Shown here: one piece after another, positions 6,758 through 14,251 of the stretch | Numbering within the stretch: the stretch's first letter is position 1 | Layout of the letters: the number at the start of each line of letters is the position of its first letter | Source of the DNA: Minisyncoccota bacterium | GTDB taxonomy: Bacteria; Patescibacteriota; Microgenomatia; UBA1400; PJMF01 | Length of the DNA stretch: 35,547 nucleotides | Reading direction: 5' to 3' | Assembly (NCBI GenBank): GCA_009885085.1 | Contig: VFLK01000004.1 | Span: 1 to 35,547 of the forward strand | The notes under the pieces: model-generated | What the model saw: the letters and a program-made list of their open reading frames with translations, nothing else | Database searches by the model: none | Told to the model about the DNA's origin: nothing | Position numbers and translations under genes: made by a program

Positions 6758-8122
6758 ATGACTAAAAAAAACTTTTCTTTTACACTCGAAGCAACCAAGG
6801 GCAAAATGCGCGCTGGTGTTATCAAAACCCAACGGGGTGAGATTAAAACACCAATGTTTATGCCGGTTGGAACTTTGGCTACAGTTAAATCGTTGGATAC
6901 AAAAGATATCAAAGATCTGCAAGCTCCAATTATTTTGGCAAATACCTATCATTTGTATTTAAGACCTGGAATGGAGCGACTCCAAGCAATGGGTGGTGTT
7001 CATAAATTTATGGGCTGGAATAAGCCAATGCTCACTGATTCTGGAGGTTTTCAAGTATTTTCATTAGGAAGACAGCAACTACATTCTCGTGCCAAGAAAA
7101 AATCAGAAAAAGATGAACTTGTTGCACAAAACAAACTTGCAGCAAAAAACAAATTTGCTTTGCTAAATGAGCTCGCTTTAAATAACAGAATTGATGGTTT
7201 AAATAAAGCTGGTTATTCTACAAAATTTGATACAGCTCCACAAAAACAACCAAAACAGATCATCAGAAGTTTGGGTGTGAAAATTACTGAAGAAGGCGCT
7301 GAGTTTGTTTCTCATCTTGATGGTAGTAAACACTTTTTTAGTCCTGAGATATCAATTGAAATTCAACGACAAATTGGCGCAGATATTATTATGGCTTTAG
7401 ACGAGTGTGTTGCGGATAGCGAATCAAAAGAATATGTAAAAAAATCTATTGATAGAACTCATCGTTGGGCAAAACGTTGTTATGACTATTGGTTGAAAAA
7501 TAAGAAGCAGAGTGTCTATGGCGATTATCAGGCCCTTTTTGGAATTATTCAGGGTGCTATGTATGAGGATTTGCGAAAAGAGTCCGCCGAGTTTATTTCA
7601 AGTTTAGATTTTGATGGTATTGCAGTTGGTGGGGAAACCACCGGCTATAATATGAGCGGAACTAGAGAGATGATGGGTTGGATTGAAAAAATACTTCCTG
7701 CAAATAAACCTAGATATGCAATGGGTCTTGGAAGAGATCCTCAAGATCTTCTTGACGCCGTCTCAGTGGGATTCGATATGTTTGATTGTGTGGGTCCAAC
7801 AAGATTGGCAAGAAATGGTGCTTTGTATTATGGACAGTTAGTTGAAAAAAACGGTAAACCTGAATTTGAATCTGAATATAAGAACGGGAGATTGAACATC
7901 GGTAATCAAAAGTTTTTTATTGATGAAAAAGTAATTCAAGAAGGTTGTGATTGCTATACTTGTGAAAATGGATATTCGAGAGGATATCTGAATCATTTAT
8001 ACAGAACAAAAGAGTTGGCATATTATCGATTGGCTTCAATTCATAATGTAAGGTTCATGGTGAGATTAGCTGAGAATTTGCGTATAATGATTCTCAATGC
8101 CCAAGAAACTGAAGAACCATAA
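6758..8122 (+). CDS. tgt: tRNA-guanine transglycosylase with ~70-residue insertion
   Basis: Exchanges guanine 34 for a queuosine precursor in GUN-anticodon tRNAs. Visible signatures: LTDSGGFQVFSLG (D94), ALDECVAD, FGIIQGA, IAVGGE, YAMGLG, DMFDCVGPTRLARNG (nucleophile Asp about 340-343), and the zinc site CDCYTC (C397, C399, C402) with H429 in SIHN. At 454 aa it is longer than the usual ~375, because residues about 105-173 are a Lys/Asn/Ala-rich, probably helical insertion directly after FSLG, near the active site. Ribosome site GGAG lies 9 bases before the ATG. It follows tsf by 30 bases, and its last 26 bases overlap the next gene. Confidence 0.95.
   Translation: MTKKNFSFTLEATKGKMRAGVIKTQRGEIKTPMFMPVGTLATVKSLDTKDIKDLQAPIILANTYHLYLRPGMERLQAMGGVHKFMGWNKPMLTDSGGFQVFSLGRQQLHSRAKKKSEKDELVAQNKLAAKNKFALLNELALNNRIDGLNKAGYSTKFDTAPQKQPKQIIRSLGVKITEEGAEFVSHLDGSKHFFSPEISIEIQRQIGADIIMALDECVADSESKEYVKKSIDRTHRWAKRCYDYWLKNKKQSVYGDYQALFGIIQGAMYEDLRKESAEFISSLDFDGIAVGGETTGYNMSGTREMMGWIEKILPANKPRYAMGLGRDPQDLLDAVSVGFDMFDCVGPTRLARNGALYYGQLVEKNGKPEFESEYKNGRLNIGNQKFFIDEKVIQEGCDCYTCENGYSRGYLNHLYRTKELAYYRLASIHNVRFMVRLAENLRIMILNAQETEEP
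8060..8088 (+). promoter_or_regulatory. promoter inside the tgt 3' end driving the LytR_C-like gene
   Basis: A perfect TATAAT at 8083-8088 with GTGAGA (4/6 to TTGACA) 17 bases upstream at 8060-8065. The ATG of the following gene starts 8 bases after the -10 box and lacks a Shine-Dalgarno site, the same geometry as folD, again predicting a leaderless mRNA. Confidence 0.5.
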
Positions 8123-9029
8123 TCCCAGGAGATTAAAGACTTTGAAGAAAGTTAATCCTTTTAAAAAAGGGATTATCACGTTGCTAACTTTTCTATTTTC
8201 ATTGGTTTTAATATTGATAATTATTTATAGTTTCGTTTTGCCTTTGGTATATATGAAGGACAAAGAAATTAAAAATATTTTACTCGTTTCAGATAATTTA
8301 GACGAACAAAGCAATTATATTGCATTGGTACATTTATCACCAAATATGGATGAAAATCTTATTTTATTCTTTGATGGCAATCAAATGGTAAAACTAAACG
8401 ATGACTATGGCGATTATAATTTAAACTCAATTTATCAACTTTTAAAAATCGATAAAAGAAGTGACCAAAAAATTAAATCAATTTTTAGTAATGTATTTAA
8501 AATAGCAATAGATGACGTTGTAGTTGTTAATGGACTTAGTGGAGACTTAGAAAACCACAATTTAAAAAATATTTTTGCCAAAAATTTGACTCAAAAAGTC
8601 AGTGGTTCTTTTGAAAATAAGATCAGCACTTTCAAACTTTTTTCATTAGCAAACTCATTAAAAATTATCAAATTAGATCTAGTCTCAGATATCAAAAAAA
8701 GTCTTCATAAATTAGTGACGATCGAAAAAGAATCTTTCCAAAATTGTTCTGTCGCAGTGGTTAACACTACTGAAAAGACTGATTTAGCAAAAAATATTGG
8801 AGAGGTGCTTGAGAACACTGGTGCTCAGGTTGTGCAGTTAGAAAGCGTTGAATCTAGCATAGATAAAACCATAATTTATTATCCAACAGATAAATCTGAG
8901 TGCAAAGAACTCGTTGATAGGATACTTGGGGTTTTTCCAGAGATTCCTGAGATAGTGTCAAATACAGAAATTCCATTATCACTACAGTTTAGGTCAAACG
9001 TTGTTGTTATGGTTGGAAAAAATTATTGA
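8097..9029 (+). CDS. membrane-anchored LCP/LytR_C-like cell-envelope protein
   Basis: A 310-aa single-pass protein: a basic cytoplasmic start (residues 1-25), one transmembrane segment at about 26-52 (GIITLLTFLFSLVLILIIIY), then an extracellular part. Residues 57-200 resemble the fold of LytR-CpsA-Psr proteins (NILLVSDNLDEQ..IALVHLSPN), but the usual SIPRD-type arginine segment is replaced by LFFDGN. Residues about 220-285 (SVAVVNTTEKTDLAKNIGEVLENTGAQVV) look like the LytR_C domain. LCP proteins attach glycopolymers to the cell wall; the loss of the arginine makes catalysis doubtful, so a binding role is possible. It overlaps tgt by 26 bases and has its own promoter within tgt. Its end overlaps the convergent TPR gene by 7 bases. 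Confidence 0.7.
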   Translation: MPKKLKNHNPRRLKTLKKVNPFKKGIITLLTFLFSLVLILIIIYSFVLPLVYMKDKEIKNILLVSDNLDEQSNYIALVHLSPNMDENLILFFDGNQMVKLNDDYGDYNLNSIYQLLKIDKRSDQKIKSIFSNVFKIAIDDVVVVNGLSGDLENHNLKNIFAKNLTQKVSGSFENKISTFKLFSLANSLKIIKLDLVSDIKKSLHKLVTIEKESFQNCSVAVVNTTEKTDLAKNIGEVLENTGAQVVQLESVESSIDKTIIYYPTDKSECKELVDRILGVFPEIPEIVSNTEIPLSLQFRSNVVVMVGKNY

Positions 9030-9766
9030 AGTTTTAAAATGTCATCGGTGTTGACATCGTCGAGTGTTCTCTCAAAATCTTCGTCAGTTTGAATAATTTC
9101 GACAGGAATATTTTCTTCAAGAATAACAGATTCGTCTATCTCACTCATTGGGTTTAGGGCAATGTCTTTTGGTGGAAACGAGTGAGCGCCTTCATTTTTA
9201 TCTGATTGAAAAGTTTCTTTTAGATAAACGAAACATTGTTTGGTTGTGCATGATCTAACTTGGCAAGAATATGTGTTGCCATTTTTTATAAGCTTGGAAA
9301 GTCTGAAAGATAGGTCTTCAGGTAATGTCCCTAGATATTGACCATTACTTTCTATTGAAATAAATCTGTTTTTGATTTTTAGGTCACAGATTCTGCCAAT
9401 ACAAATGTTTTCGAGTATTTGTTTTCCTGCTAATCTAAGAAGCTGGACGGTTTTTGTTCTTCCTGGCTCTTCGATAAAGTGTTGTTTGATAAATGAAGGA
9501 GCGGCAACTACCTTATTATTATTGAGTTTTTCTAAATGTTTTTGAGCAATTCTGTTATTGGCATCCATCTCAAGAACTTGTTTAAAATATTTTTTTGCTT
9601 TAGGAATCTTGTTAAGTTGAATGTAGGCAATTCCAATTCTATTGAGGGGATTGATGTTTTCTGGATTCAGTTCAAACAATTCTAGATTGTTTTTTATCGC
9701 TGCTTCCCAGTCACCCTCTTTTGCGTTTTTTATGGCTAAATTTTTTAAGTTTTCTTGGGTGCTCAT
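9023..9766 (-). CDS. tetratricopeptide-repeat protein, unknown function
   Basis: About 247 aa. The start is taken as ATG 9766 because a consensus promoter ends 9 bases before it; an ATG at 9784 would lie upstream of the -10 box. Residues 1-85 contain two TPR units (GDWEAAIKNNLELFELNPENINPLNRIG and KIPKAKKYFKQVLEMDANNRIAQKHLEKL), a protein-binding scaffold. The middle (about 90-195) is a probable beta-rich domain with three cysteines around RSCTTKQC. The C-terminus is acidic. No enzymatic motif was seen. It is divergent from yebC with overlapping promoters and convergent with the LytR_C-like gene. Confidence 0.72.
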   Translation of the reverse strand: MSTQENLKNLAIKNAKEGDWEAAIKNNLELFELNPENINPLNRIGIAYIQLNKIPKAKKYFKQVLEMDANNRIAQKHLEKLNNNKVVAAPSFIKQHFIEEPGRTKTVQLLRLAGKQILENICIGRICDLKIKNRFISIESNGQYLGTLPEDLSFRLSKLIKNGNTYSCQVRSCTTKQCFVYLKETFQSDKNEGAHSFPPKDIALNPMSEIDESVILEENIPVEIIQTDEDFERTLDDVNTDDILKLQ

Positions 9767-9775
9767 ATCTGTGGA

Positions 9776-9804
9776 AGAATACATTTAGAAGTCATTGATG
9801 TCAA
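9776..9804 (-). promoter_or_regulatory. consensus promoter of the TPR gene
   Basis: A perfect -35 TTGACA (9804-9799), exactly 17 bases of spacer, and -10 TATTCT (9781-9776) on the minus strand. The ATG at 9766 follows after 9 bases without a ribosome site, so the mRNA is predicted leaderless. This is the clearest sigma-70-type promoter in the window. Confidence 0.75.
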
Positions 9805-9829
9805 CATTCAAAAAGATGTAATATATAAT
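9801..9829 (+). promoter_or_regulatory. yebC promoter, overlapping the divergent TPR promoter
   Basis: TATAAT at 9824-9829 with TCAACA (4/6) 17 bases upstream at 9801-9806. The -35 regions of the two divergent promoters overlap by four bases, so the two polymerases would compete for this site. Confidence 0.5.
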
Positions 9830-9842
9830 AGGTTAATCGCTT

Positions 9843-9864
9843 AAGTATATACTTGTAATACAAG
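9843..9864. repeat. two overlapping perfect palindromes in the yebC leader
   Basis: AAGTATATACTT (9843-9854, 12 bases) and CTTGTAATACAAG (9852-9864, 13 bases with a central A) share their CTT. They lie between the yebC -10 box and its ribosome site (AAAGG, 9873-9877). Such twin dyads could be an operator. No repressor is known. Confidence 0.5.
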
Positions 9865-9885
9865 ATTAACTTGAAAGGCAAAAAT

Positions 9886-10446
9886 ATGTCTGGACATAGC
9901 AAATGGAACAATATTAAGAATAAAAAAGGTGCCGCCGACGCTTTAAAAGGCAAAGTATTTAGCAGTATTTCTAAATTAATAAGAATTTCAGTAAGAGAAG
10001 GCAAATCTGGTGATCCAAAGTTTAATCCAACTCTCAGAGTAGCTCTTGAGAAAGCTAGAGCGGCTAACATGCCTAAAACTAACATTCAAAAGGCGATTGA
10101 GAGGGGCTTGGGAAAAACTGCCGCAGGTACTTCTATTCATGAAATTGCCTATGAAGGTTTTGCAGCCGGTGGAGTTCCAATAATTGTTGTCGCTATGACA
10201 GACAATCCAAATCGCACAGCAGCAGAAATAAAGTATGCTTTTTCAAGAAATGAGGGTTCACTTGGAAGTCCTGGATGTGCAATGTACATGTTTAAGCGTA
10301 GTAATGATGGTGGATATGAGTGTACTATGCCAATGGAGCTCGAAGATAAAGAAGCCATCAACCACATCCAAAATATGATCGAAAAACTGAGAGAAAGTGA
10401 AGATGTTGAAGATATTTATATGGCAGTGGAGATTGATGAAGAGTAA
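9886..10446 (+). CDS. yebC: YebC/PmpR-family protein, compact form
   Basis: YebC-family proteins are DNA-binding regulators or, in recent work, translation factors that help ribosomes at proline stretches. The start is ATG 9886 (MSGHSKWNNIKNKKGAADA), the universal family N-terminus, with AAAGG 8 bases upstream; an ATG 15 bases earlier would cover that ribosome site. Residues 1-120 follow the family closely (NMPKTNIQKAIERGLG, YEGFAAGGVPIIVVAMTDNPNRTAAEIKYAFSRNEGSLGSPGCAMYMF). The protein then passes directly from KRSNDGGY to the C-terminal strand and helix (TMPMELEDKEAINHI..EDVEDIYMAVEID). At 186 aa it lacks about 55-60 residues found in this place in typical 240-250-aa members. Confidence 0.93.
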   Translation: MSGHSKWNNIKNKKGAADALKGKVFSSISKLIRISVREGKSGDPKFNPTLRVALEKARAANMPKTNIQKAIERGLGKTAAGTSIHEIAYEGFAAGGVPIIVVAMTDNPNRTAAEIKYAFSRNEGSLGSPGCAMYMFKRSNDGGYECTMPMELEDKEAINHIQNMIEKLRESEDVEDIYMAVEIDEE

Positions 10447-10469
10447 AACCTACAACCTGAGGGGCATGA

Positions 10470-11237
10470 ATGAGAAGACGAGAAAAATTTGTAATTGGAT
10501 CAATAATCTTAACTTTGTGTTTGCTGGTAGTGCAATATGTCCCGCTAGACATTAGGTATCTTGCAATTGGGTTATTTACAGTTTTTACGTACCTTATTTC
10601 AACTTGGGCTTTGTCTGACGATTTGCGAATGCATGAAAGGCTTACGATAGTTCCATTTCCGGTACTTTATGCTGGTTCAGTTGCTCTATTTTATTTTTTG
10701 CTTCCAGATAACTTTTTGAACCAGCTAGTGATTCTTGCCTTGTTCGGTGTTGGAATGTACGCTTTGTTTTTAACCTCGAATATTTTTTCAGTGGCTAAGG
10801 GTAGAACGATTCAATTGTTACATGCCGCATATGCGATAAGCTCTATCTTTGGCGTTTTGATTTCGCTTCTTTTCTCCAATACGATTTTTTCATTAAAGTT
10901 GCCATTTTATTTAAATGGATTGTTTGTTGGACTTGTACATTTTCCGCTGATTTTTATGCTTTTATGGTCGGTCACACTTGAGGATAAGATTAATAAAGAG
11001 CACATAAGTTTTTCATTAATCTTAAGTCTAATTTTAACTGAACTTGCCCTAGTTTTATCATTTTTCCCGATAACCGTTTGGTTTAACTCGCTGTTTGTCA
11101 TGTCGTTTTTCTATATTGGAATTGGTCTGTTGCAAAGTTCTATTAAAGGCAGATTATTTATAAGAACTATTGTTGAATACTCGTTAGTTGCAGGCTTTGT
11201 GGGCCTGATGTTTCTTTTGGTATTTCCTTTGAAATAG
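10470..11237 (+). CDS. polytopic membrane protein, unknown function
   Basis: 255 aa with about eight predicted transmembrane helices, evenly spaced from residue 8 to the end (for example IGSIILTLCLLVVQYV, LYAGSVALFYFLLP, LVILALFGVGMYALFL, LIFMLLWSV and LVAGFVGLMFLLVF). Polar loops are short and carry no catalytic motif. The ATG follows GAGGGG with a 5-base gap and lies 23 bases after yebC, so the two may be cotranscribed. I do not recognise the family. A structural or envelope role is only a guess. Confidence 0.65.
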   Translation: MRRREKFVIGSIILTLCLLVVQYVPLDIRYLAIGLFTVFTYLISTWALSDDLRMHERLTIVPFPVLYAGSVALFYFLLPDNFLNQLVILALFGVGMYALFLTSNIFSVAKGRTIQLLHAAYAISSIFGVLISLLFSNTIFSLKLPFYLNGLFVGLVHFPLIFMLLWSVTLEDKINKEHISFSLILSLILTELALVLSFFPITVWFNSLFVMSFFYIGIGLLQSSIKGRLFIRTIVEYSLVAGFVGLMFLLVFPLK

Positions 11238-11256
11238 AAGTGTATGGTACACATCC

Positions 11257-11262
11257 TATAAT
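11257..11262 (+). promoter_or_regulatory. -10 box (TATAAT) at the head of the gene-free region
   Basis: A perfect TATAAT 20 bases after the membrane-protein stop with no coding sequence behind it. Transcription would begin near 11269-11270. Only a weak -35 (TAGAAG with a 16-base spacer) is visible. Confidence 0.35.
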
Positions 11263-11470
11263 ACGATAGGGTGGAAAGGGGCAGTTTAGTCTGGTAGACT
11301 GGCATTTCTATAAGAATTTTCTAAATCGTTTTAAATCATCCAAATCACCGAGTGCGTAGAATATTTAAACTTAAATAAAAATATTAGCAAAATCTAAGTT
11401 TTTTTAAAGAAAAATATAGGGGAGAGAGTAAAATATTTTTTGCGACACACCAGGCTGAGAATGGGGAAGT

Positions 11471-11511
11471 GATATAGTTTGATACACTAAATAATGATAT
11501 AGTATGATGCA
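11471..11511 (+). repeat. imperfect 16-bp direct repeat, period 25
   Basis: GATATAGTTTGATACA (11471-11486) and GATATAGTATGATGCA (11496-11511) differ at two positions. They lie in the gene-free region, a short distance before the DnaA-type 9-mer. Role unknown. Confidence 0.55.
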
Positions 11512-12680
11512 GGGCAGAGACCCATAATAAATTGTGGATAACTTTAAATTATTATAAGACTTATACTCGAGATGCAGAAGTGATCTGAATGCGTTAATAA
11601 ATTATCTGATTCAAGAATAGCTAAAACTAAACATTTGTGTCAGCTTCTTCTGGTAGTGCAGTGTCTAAGGCTTATCTGGATAGCCTGGTAGCTGAATATT
11701 GGTGGGTCCTCGTGAAATAGAGCGTGAAACATAAAAAACCCGAATGCATCCACATAAATTTGAGTACATTTATTGTATTCCTCGAGAGACCCGAGAGGAG
11801 CTGTTATGGCCTGGGCAGGCAATGCGAAGATAGAGGTATATATGGCCTTTTGGGGCAGACAGTGGCACCTAATATCAAATATTTGAAAATTTTAATAATG
11901 CTTTTGCCCTATCGGACAGTGGGGAACAAATTCTTGATTTATCTTATGTCGCACAATATTACTTTTACGACGTAAAGCTAAAAATCTCGATGTAGGCTCT
12001 TTTCACACTTCTATTTTAATTTAATATATTTTCTCTTTCCTGCAGGCTATTTTGTTCTTTTATACGTTTATTTTATTTTTTTTATTCCCTTTCTCTTCCT
12101 TATATATTCCTATTTTTTTAAAAATCTCAAAAACTGAGTTTTGACCGACTAAGATGGTCTTTGATCGTTTAAATATGCCTTTGTAGATGCATTAGTAGTC
12201 GATTGATCAATAAAAAGCCGTTTTTGGGCCTCTAGGAGCGTTTTAGCCTGGTAGAGATCATTTTTATGGTTGATTTTAGCTAAAAAGCTCTTATTTTGTG
12301 GTAGTTGCTATAGTTTCTAAAAATTATTTGTTACTTCTTTGTAATACCAATCACTGTCAATGCGTTAAGCCCGTTTTGAACGTTAGTCATTGTTTAATAA
12401 TTATTTTGCACGAACATAAAGTTAGCGAGTTAGTTTTTATAATTGCCAATAGATAAATAGTTGCATTCAGTCATAGCTTTGAATTATTCTAAAATTTTTA
12501 TAAAAGCTGTCTTAGTAAAAATATAAAACTTTTGGTCGGTCTTCAACCTAACTGTTTATTTTCGATTTTTTACTTTTTGGATTATTGAACTTTCAACTTT
12601 TTCTGAAAATATTTTTTTACACTCAATCTTCTCTTCAACTATTTACTTAATTTCGTGTCGCACATTTTTTTATTTTCGTG

Positions 12681-12686
12681 TATACT
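12681..12686 (+). promoter_or_regulatory. possible -10 box (TATACT) of the xer recombinase gene
   Basis: TATACT (5/6) lies about 250 bases upstream of the xer ATG. The intervening leader can form stems such as GGAGAC with GTCTCTCC and the 9-bp hairpin at 12868-12894. No good -35 is visible, so this is tentative. Confidence 0.3.
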
Positions 12687-12867
12687 TTATTAGAGAGTCG
12701 GAGACGTCATCTGTTCATTCTCTCTTAAATAGTCTCTCCTACTCAAGTAGCAACATATTTTGCTAAAGCCCTTTTCTTTAAAAGATATAGCTATTCATAT
12801 ATAAGAGGATCAAAAGATATCAGTATAAATATCTTGATGTATCCACAAAAGAGCTGGAAAGAGCCTA

Positions 12868-12894
12868 TTAGCAGTACTTTGGTAATACTGCTAA
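12868..12894 (+). promoter_or_regulatory. 9-bp perfect hairpin in the xer leader
   Basis: TTAGCAGTA (12868-12876) pairs perfectly with TACTGCTAA (12886-12894) around a 9-base loop. It ends 39 bases before the xer start and has no T-run, so it is not a classic terminator; it could control translation or be a protein-binding dyad. A related 7-8 bp hairpin with the same TTAGCAGT arm is at 20792-20817. Confidence 0.55.
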
Positions 12895-12933
12895 AATCTC
12901 ATAGTATTTCGAATCAGTAACGGATACGCATCA

Positions 12934-13869
12934 ATGCCAATCTCAACTTTACCACAAGCTGCTCTTTTAACTTTTATAGAACATTTAGAAGTTGAGAGAA
13001 ATGTTAGCCACTTAACCATCAGAAATTATTCTCATTACCTAAGAAGATTTAATGAATGGTTTCTAAATAATGGCTACTCCGATTTGAAAGAACTCAATCA
13101 AGATGTTATGAGAAGCTATCGCGTTTATCTTTCGCGATATGAAGATTCTCAAGGAAGAACTTTGTGCAAAAGAACTCAGAGCTACTATATTATTTCTTTA
13201 AGATCTCTATTAAAATTTTTAGTTAAAAATGATGTGCCAGTTTTGCATCCAGAAAAAATTGATTTGCCAAAAGCTGATTCACATCACATGAAATTTTTGA
13301 ACACAGAAAAAATCGAGACTCTTTTGAATCAACCGGGATTATCAAAAAAAGGAGGACTTCGTGATAAGGCAATTTTGGAAGTTTTATTTTCAACTGGACT
13401 TCGTGTCAGTGAATTAGTTGGATTAAACAGAGACCAAATAGATTTGAAATCTAGAGAGTTTGGAGTGATTGGAAAAGGTCGAAGACCAAGAGTAGTTTTT
13501 TTAAGTCACCGAGCTGTTGACTGGCTACGTAGATATTTGAATTCTAGAGAAGATAATTGGCAACCAATTTTTGTGAGGTACTCAGGAGTTAAACCTGATC
13601 TGCTATCCGATGGTGAAGAAATGCGTTTAACTTCTAGGAGCGTTCAGAGACTGGTGGACAAGTATTGTCGTAAAGCAAAGTTGCCAATTAAAATTAGTCC
13701 TCATGGAATTCGACACAGTTTTGCAACAGACTTACTTTCTAACGGAGCATCGCTGAGAGATGTTCAGGAAATGTTGGGTCACAAAAATATTGCTACGACG
13801 CAAATTTACACTCACATAACAAAACCTCAACTTCGTAAGGTTCATGATGAAAAGCATAGTGATTTTTAG
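12934..13869 (+). CDS. Xer-family tyrosine recombinase
   Basis: A 311-aa site-specific recombinase. Residues 8-100 are the SAM-like core-binding domain (TFIEHLEVERNVSHLTIRNY), followed by the catalytic domain with the complete active site: R157 (TGLRVSEL), K181 (VIGKGRRPR), H257 and R260 (HGIRHSFATDLL), H283 (MLGHKNIATTQ) and nucleophile Y292 (IYTHI). Length and motifs fit XerC/XerD, which resolve chromosome dimers at dif, more than phage integrases. However, the gene sits 308 bases from a tRNA whose 3' end is duplicated, a pattern also seen with integrases, so either role is possible. It is flanked by long non-coding DNA on both sides. Confidence 0.93.
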   Translation: MPISTLPQAALLTFIEHLEVERNVSHLTIRNYSHYLRRFNEWFLNNGYSDLKELNQDVMRSYRVYLSRYEDSQGRTLCKRTQSYYIISLRSLLKFLVKNDVPVLHPEKIDLPKADSHHMKFLNTEKIETLLNQPGLSKKGGLRDKAILEVLFSTGLRVSELVGLNRDQIDLKSREFGVIGKGRRPRVVFLSHRAVDWLRRYLNSREDNWQPIFVRYSGVKPDLLSDGEEMRLTSRSVQRLVDKYCRKAKLPIKISPHGIRHSFATDLLSNGASLRDVQEMLGHKNIATTQIYTHITKPQLRKVHDEKHSDF

Positions 13870-13935
13870 ATGTGAGTTGTAGTTAGCAGTTTAGCAGAAT
13901 ACTACTGGTAGTGATAGTTGGTTCGATGATTGAAA

Positions 13936-13959
13936 AGTGGCTATATATAGATGTAAACT
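13936..13959 (+). other. weak dif-like recombination-site candidate
   Basis: Arms AGTGGCTAT and ATGTAAACT flank a 6-base centre ATATAG. The right arm agrees with the last nine bases of the Bacillus dif XerD-side arm as I remember it; the left arm is only partly its inverted copy (AGT....AT). Its position, 66 bases downstream of a Xer gene, supports the idea, but the match is too short to be sure. Confidence 0.25.
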
Positions 13960-14048
13960 CATTTTAGGCTATAAATAGGCAAATTATTCATATTTTACAA
14001 AATTTCTGAAGATATCAATCTATAATAAAAGGTTATTCTTGCATATCA

Positions 14049-14092
14049 AAAGAGATCGCAAATAATATTATTGTTATTTGCTGTGACTCTTT
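14049..14092 (+). repeat. two-part hairpin upstream of tRNA-Ala
   Basis: The inner stem GCAAATAA (14058-14065) pairs perfectly with TTATTTGC (14074-14081). The outer stem AAAGAG/CTCTTT (14049-14054/14087-14092) is separated from it by an internal loop. There is no following T-run. It may mark the end of the xer transcript. Confidence 0.45.
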
Positions 14093-14159
14093 ACTATGAG
14101 ATTTTTAATTTTGTAATAGTTTCTTTTAAGTAACTCAAGATTTATTTTAGATTTGAAGT

Positions 14160-14165
14160 TATAAT
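14160..14165 (+). promoter_or_regulatory. -10 box of tRNA-Ala
   Basis: TATAAT 12 bases before the first tRNA base, the expected spacing for a tRNA promoter whose transcript starts a few bases upstream of the mature 5' end. The -35 is poor. Confidence 0.5.
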
Positions 14166-14177
14166 ATTTAATGAAGT

Positions 14178-14251
14178 GGGCCTGTGGCGCAGCTGGTTAG
14201 CGTGTCTGTATGGCATACAGAAGGTCAGGGGTTCGAATCCCCTCAGGTCCA
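14178..14251 (+). tRNA. tRNA-Ala (anticodon GGC)
   Basis: 74 bases fold into a full cloverleaf: acceptor GGGCCTG/CAGGTCC, D-arm GCGC with loop AGCTGGTTA, anticodon stem TCTGT/ACAGA with loop ATGGCAT (anticodon GGC, reading GCC/GCU), variable AGGTC, T-arm AGGGG-TTCGAAT-CCCCT and discriminator A. The acceptor contains the G3:U70 wobble pair that is the main alanine identity signal. CCA is not encoded. The discriminator base is also the first base of a perfect 18-bp hairpin that follows. Confidence 0.97.

Larger units (their letters stand above)
11238..12933. other. 1.7 kb region without a convincing gene
   Basis: No frame shows protein-like composition; the few short open frames of 60-85 codons have no ribosome site or family resemblance. 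It holds a TATAAT at 11257-11262 followed by a purine-rich start (GGGTGGAAAGGGGCAG), several short GC-rich hairpins at 11660-11860 (for example GCCT-GGGC-AGGC), four copies of CTGGTAG, one perfect DnaA-type 9-mer (TGTGGATAA, 11533-11541) and a strongly T/C-rich stretch at about 12000-12130. I could not recognise RNase P RNA, tmRNA, SRP RNA or a tRNA. From about 12680 it may be the xer leader. A structured RNA in the first 700 bases is possible. Confidence 0.55.
13870..14177. other. xer-tRNA intergenic region
   Basis: 308 bases without a gene. It contains an imperfect 12-bp direct repeat, GGCTATATATAG (13939-13950) and GGCTATAAATAG (13967-13978), the dif-like candidate at 13936-13959, a hairpin at 14049-14092 and a -10 box for the tRNA at 14160-14165. 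TTAGCAGT (13883-13890) and CTGGTAG (13905-13911) repeat motifs found before xer. Confidence 0.6.

Noticed and set aside
9767-9784. ATG 9784 as the TPR protein start
   Set aside because: It lies upstream of the -10 box of the consensus promoter, so the start would not be transcribed from it.
11276-11320. tRNA-like start GGGGCAGTTTAGTCTGGTAGACTGG
   Set aside because: The D-loop would lack the conserved A14/R15, the anticodon stem does not close around seven bases, and no T-arm follows, so it is not called a tRNA.
11724-11975. 83-codon open frame and a 60-codon minus-strand frame in the gene-free region
   Set aside because: No ribosome site, no protein-like composition or family resemblance, and overlapping frames on both strands.
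11533-12847. oriC on the basis of DnaA boxes
   Set aside because: Only one perfect 9-mer (11533-11541) and one 8/9 match (12839-12847) were seen, far apart; flanking genes converge rather than diverge.
11238-12933. RNase P RNA, tmRNA or SRP RNA
   Set aside because: The expected conserved cores (GAGGAAAGTCC-type P4, tmRNA acceptor-like ends, GGAAGCAGC tetraloop region) were not found on either strand by eye.
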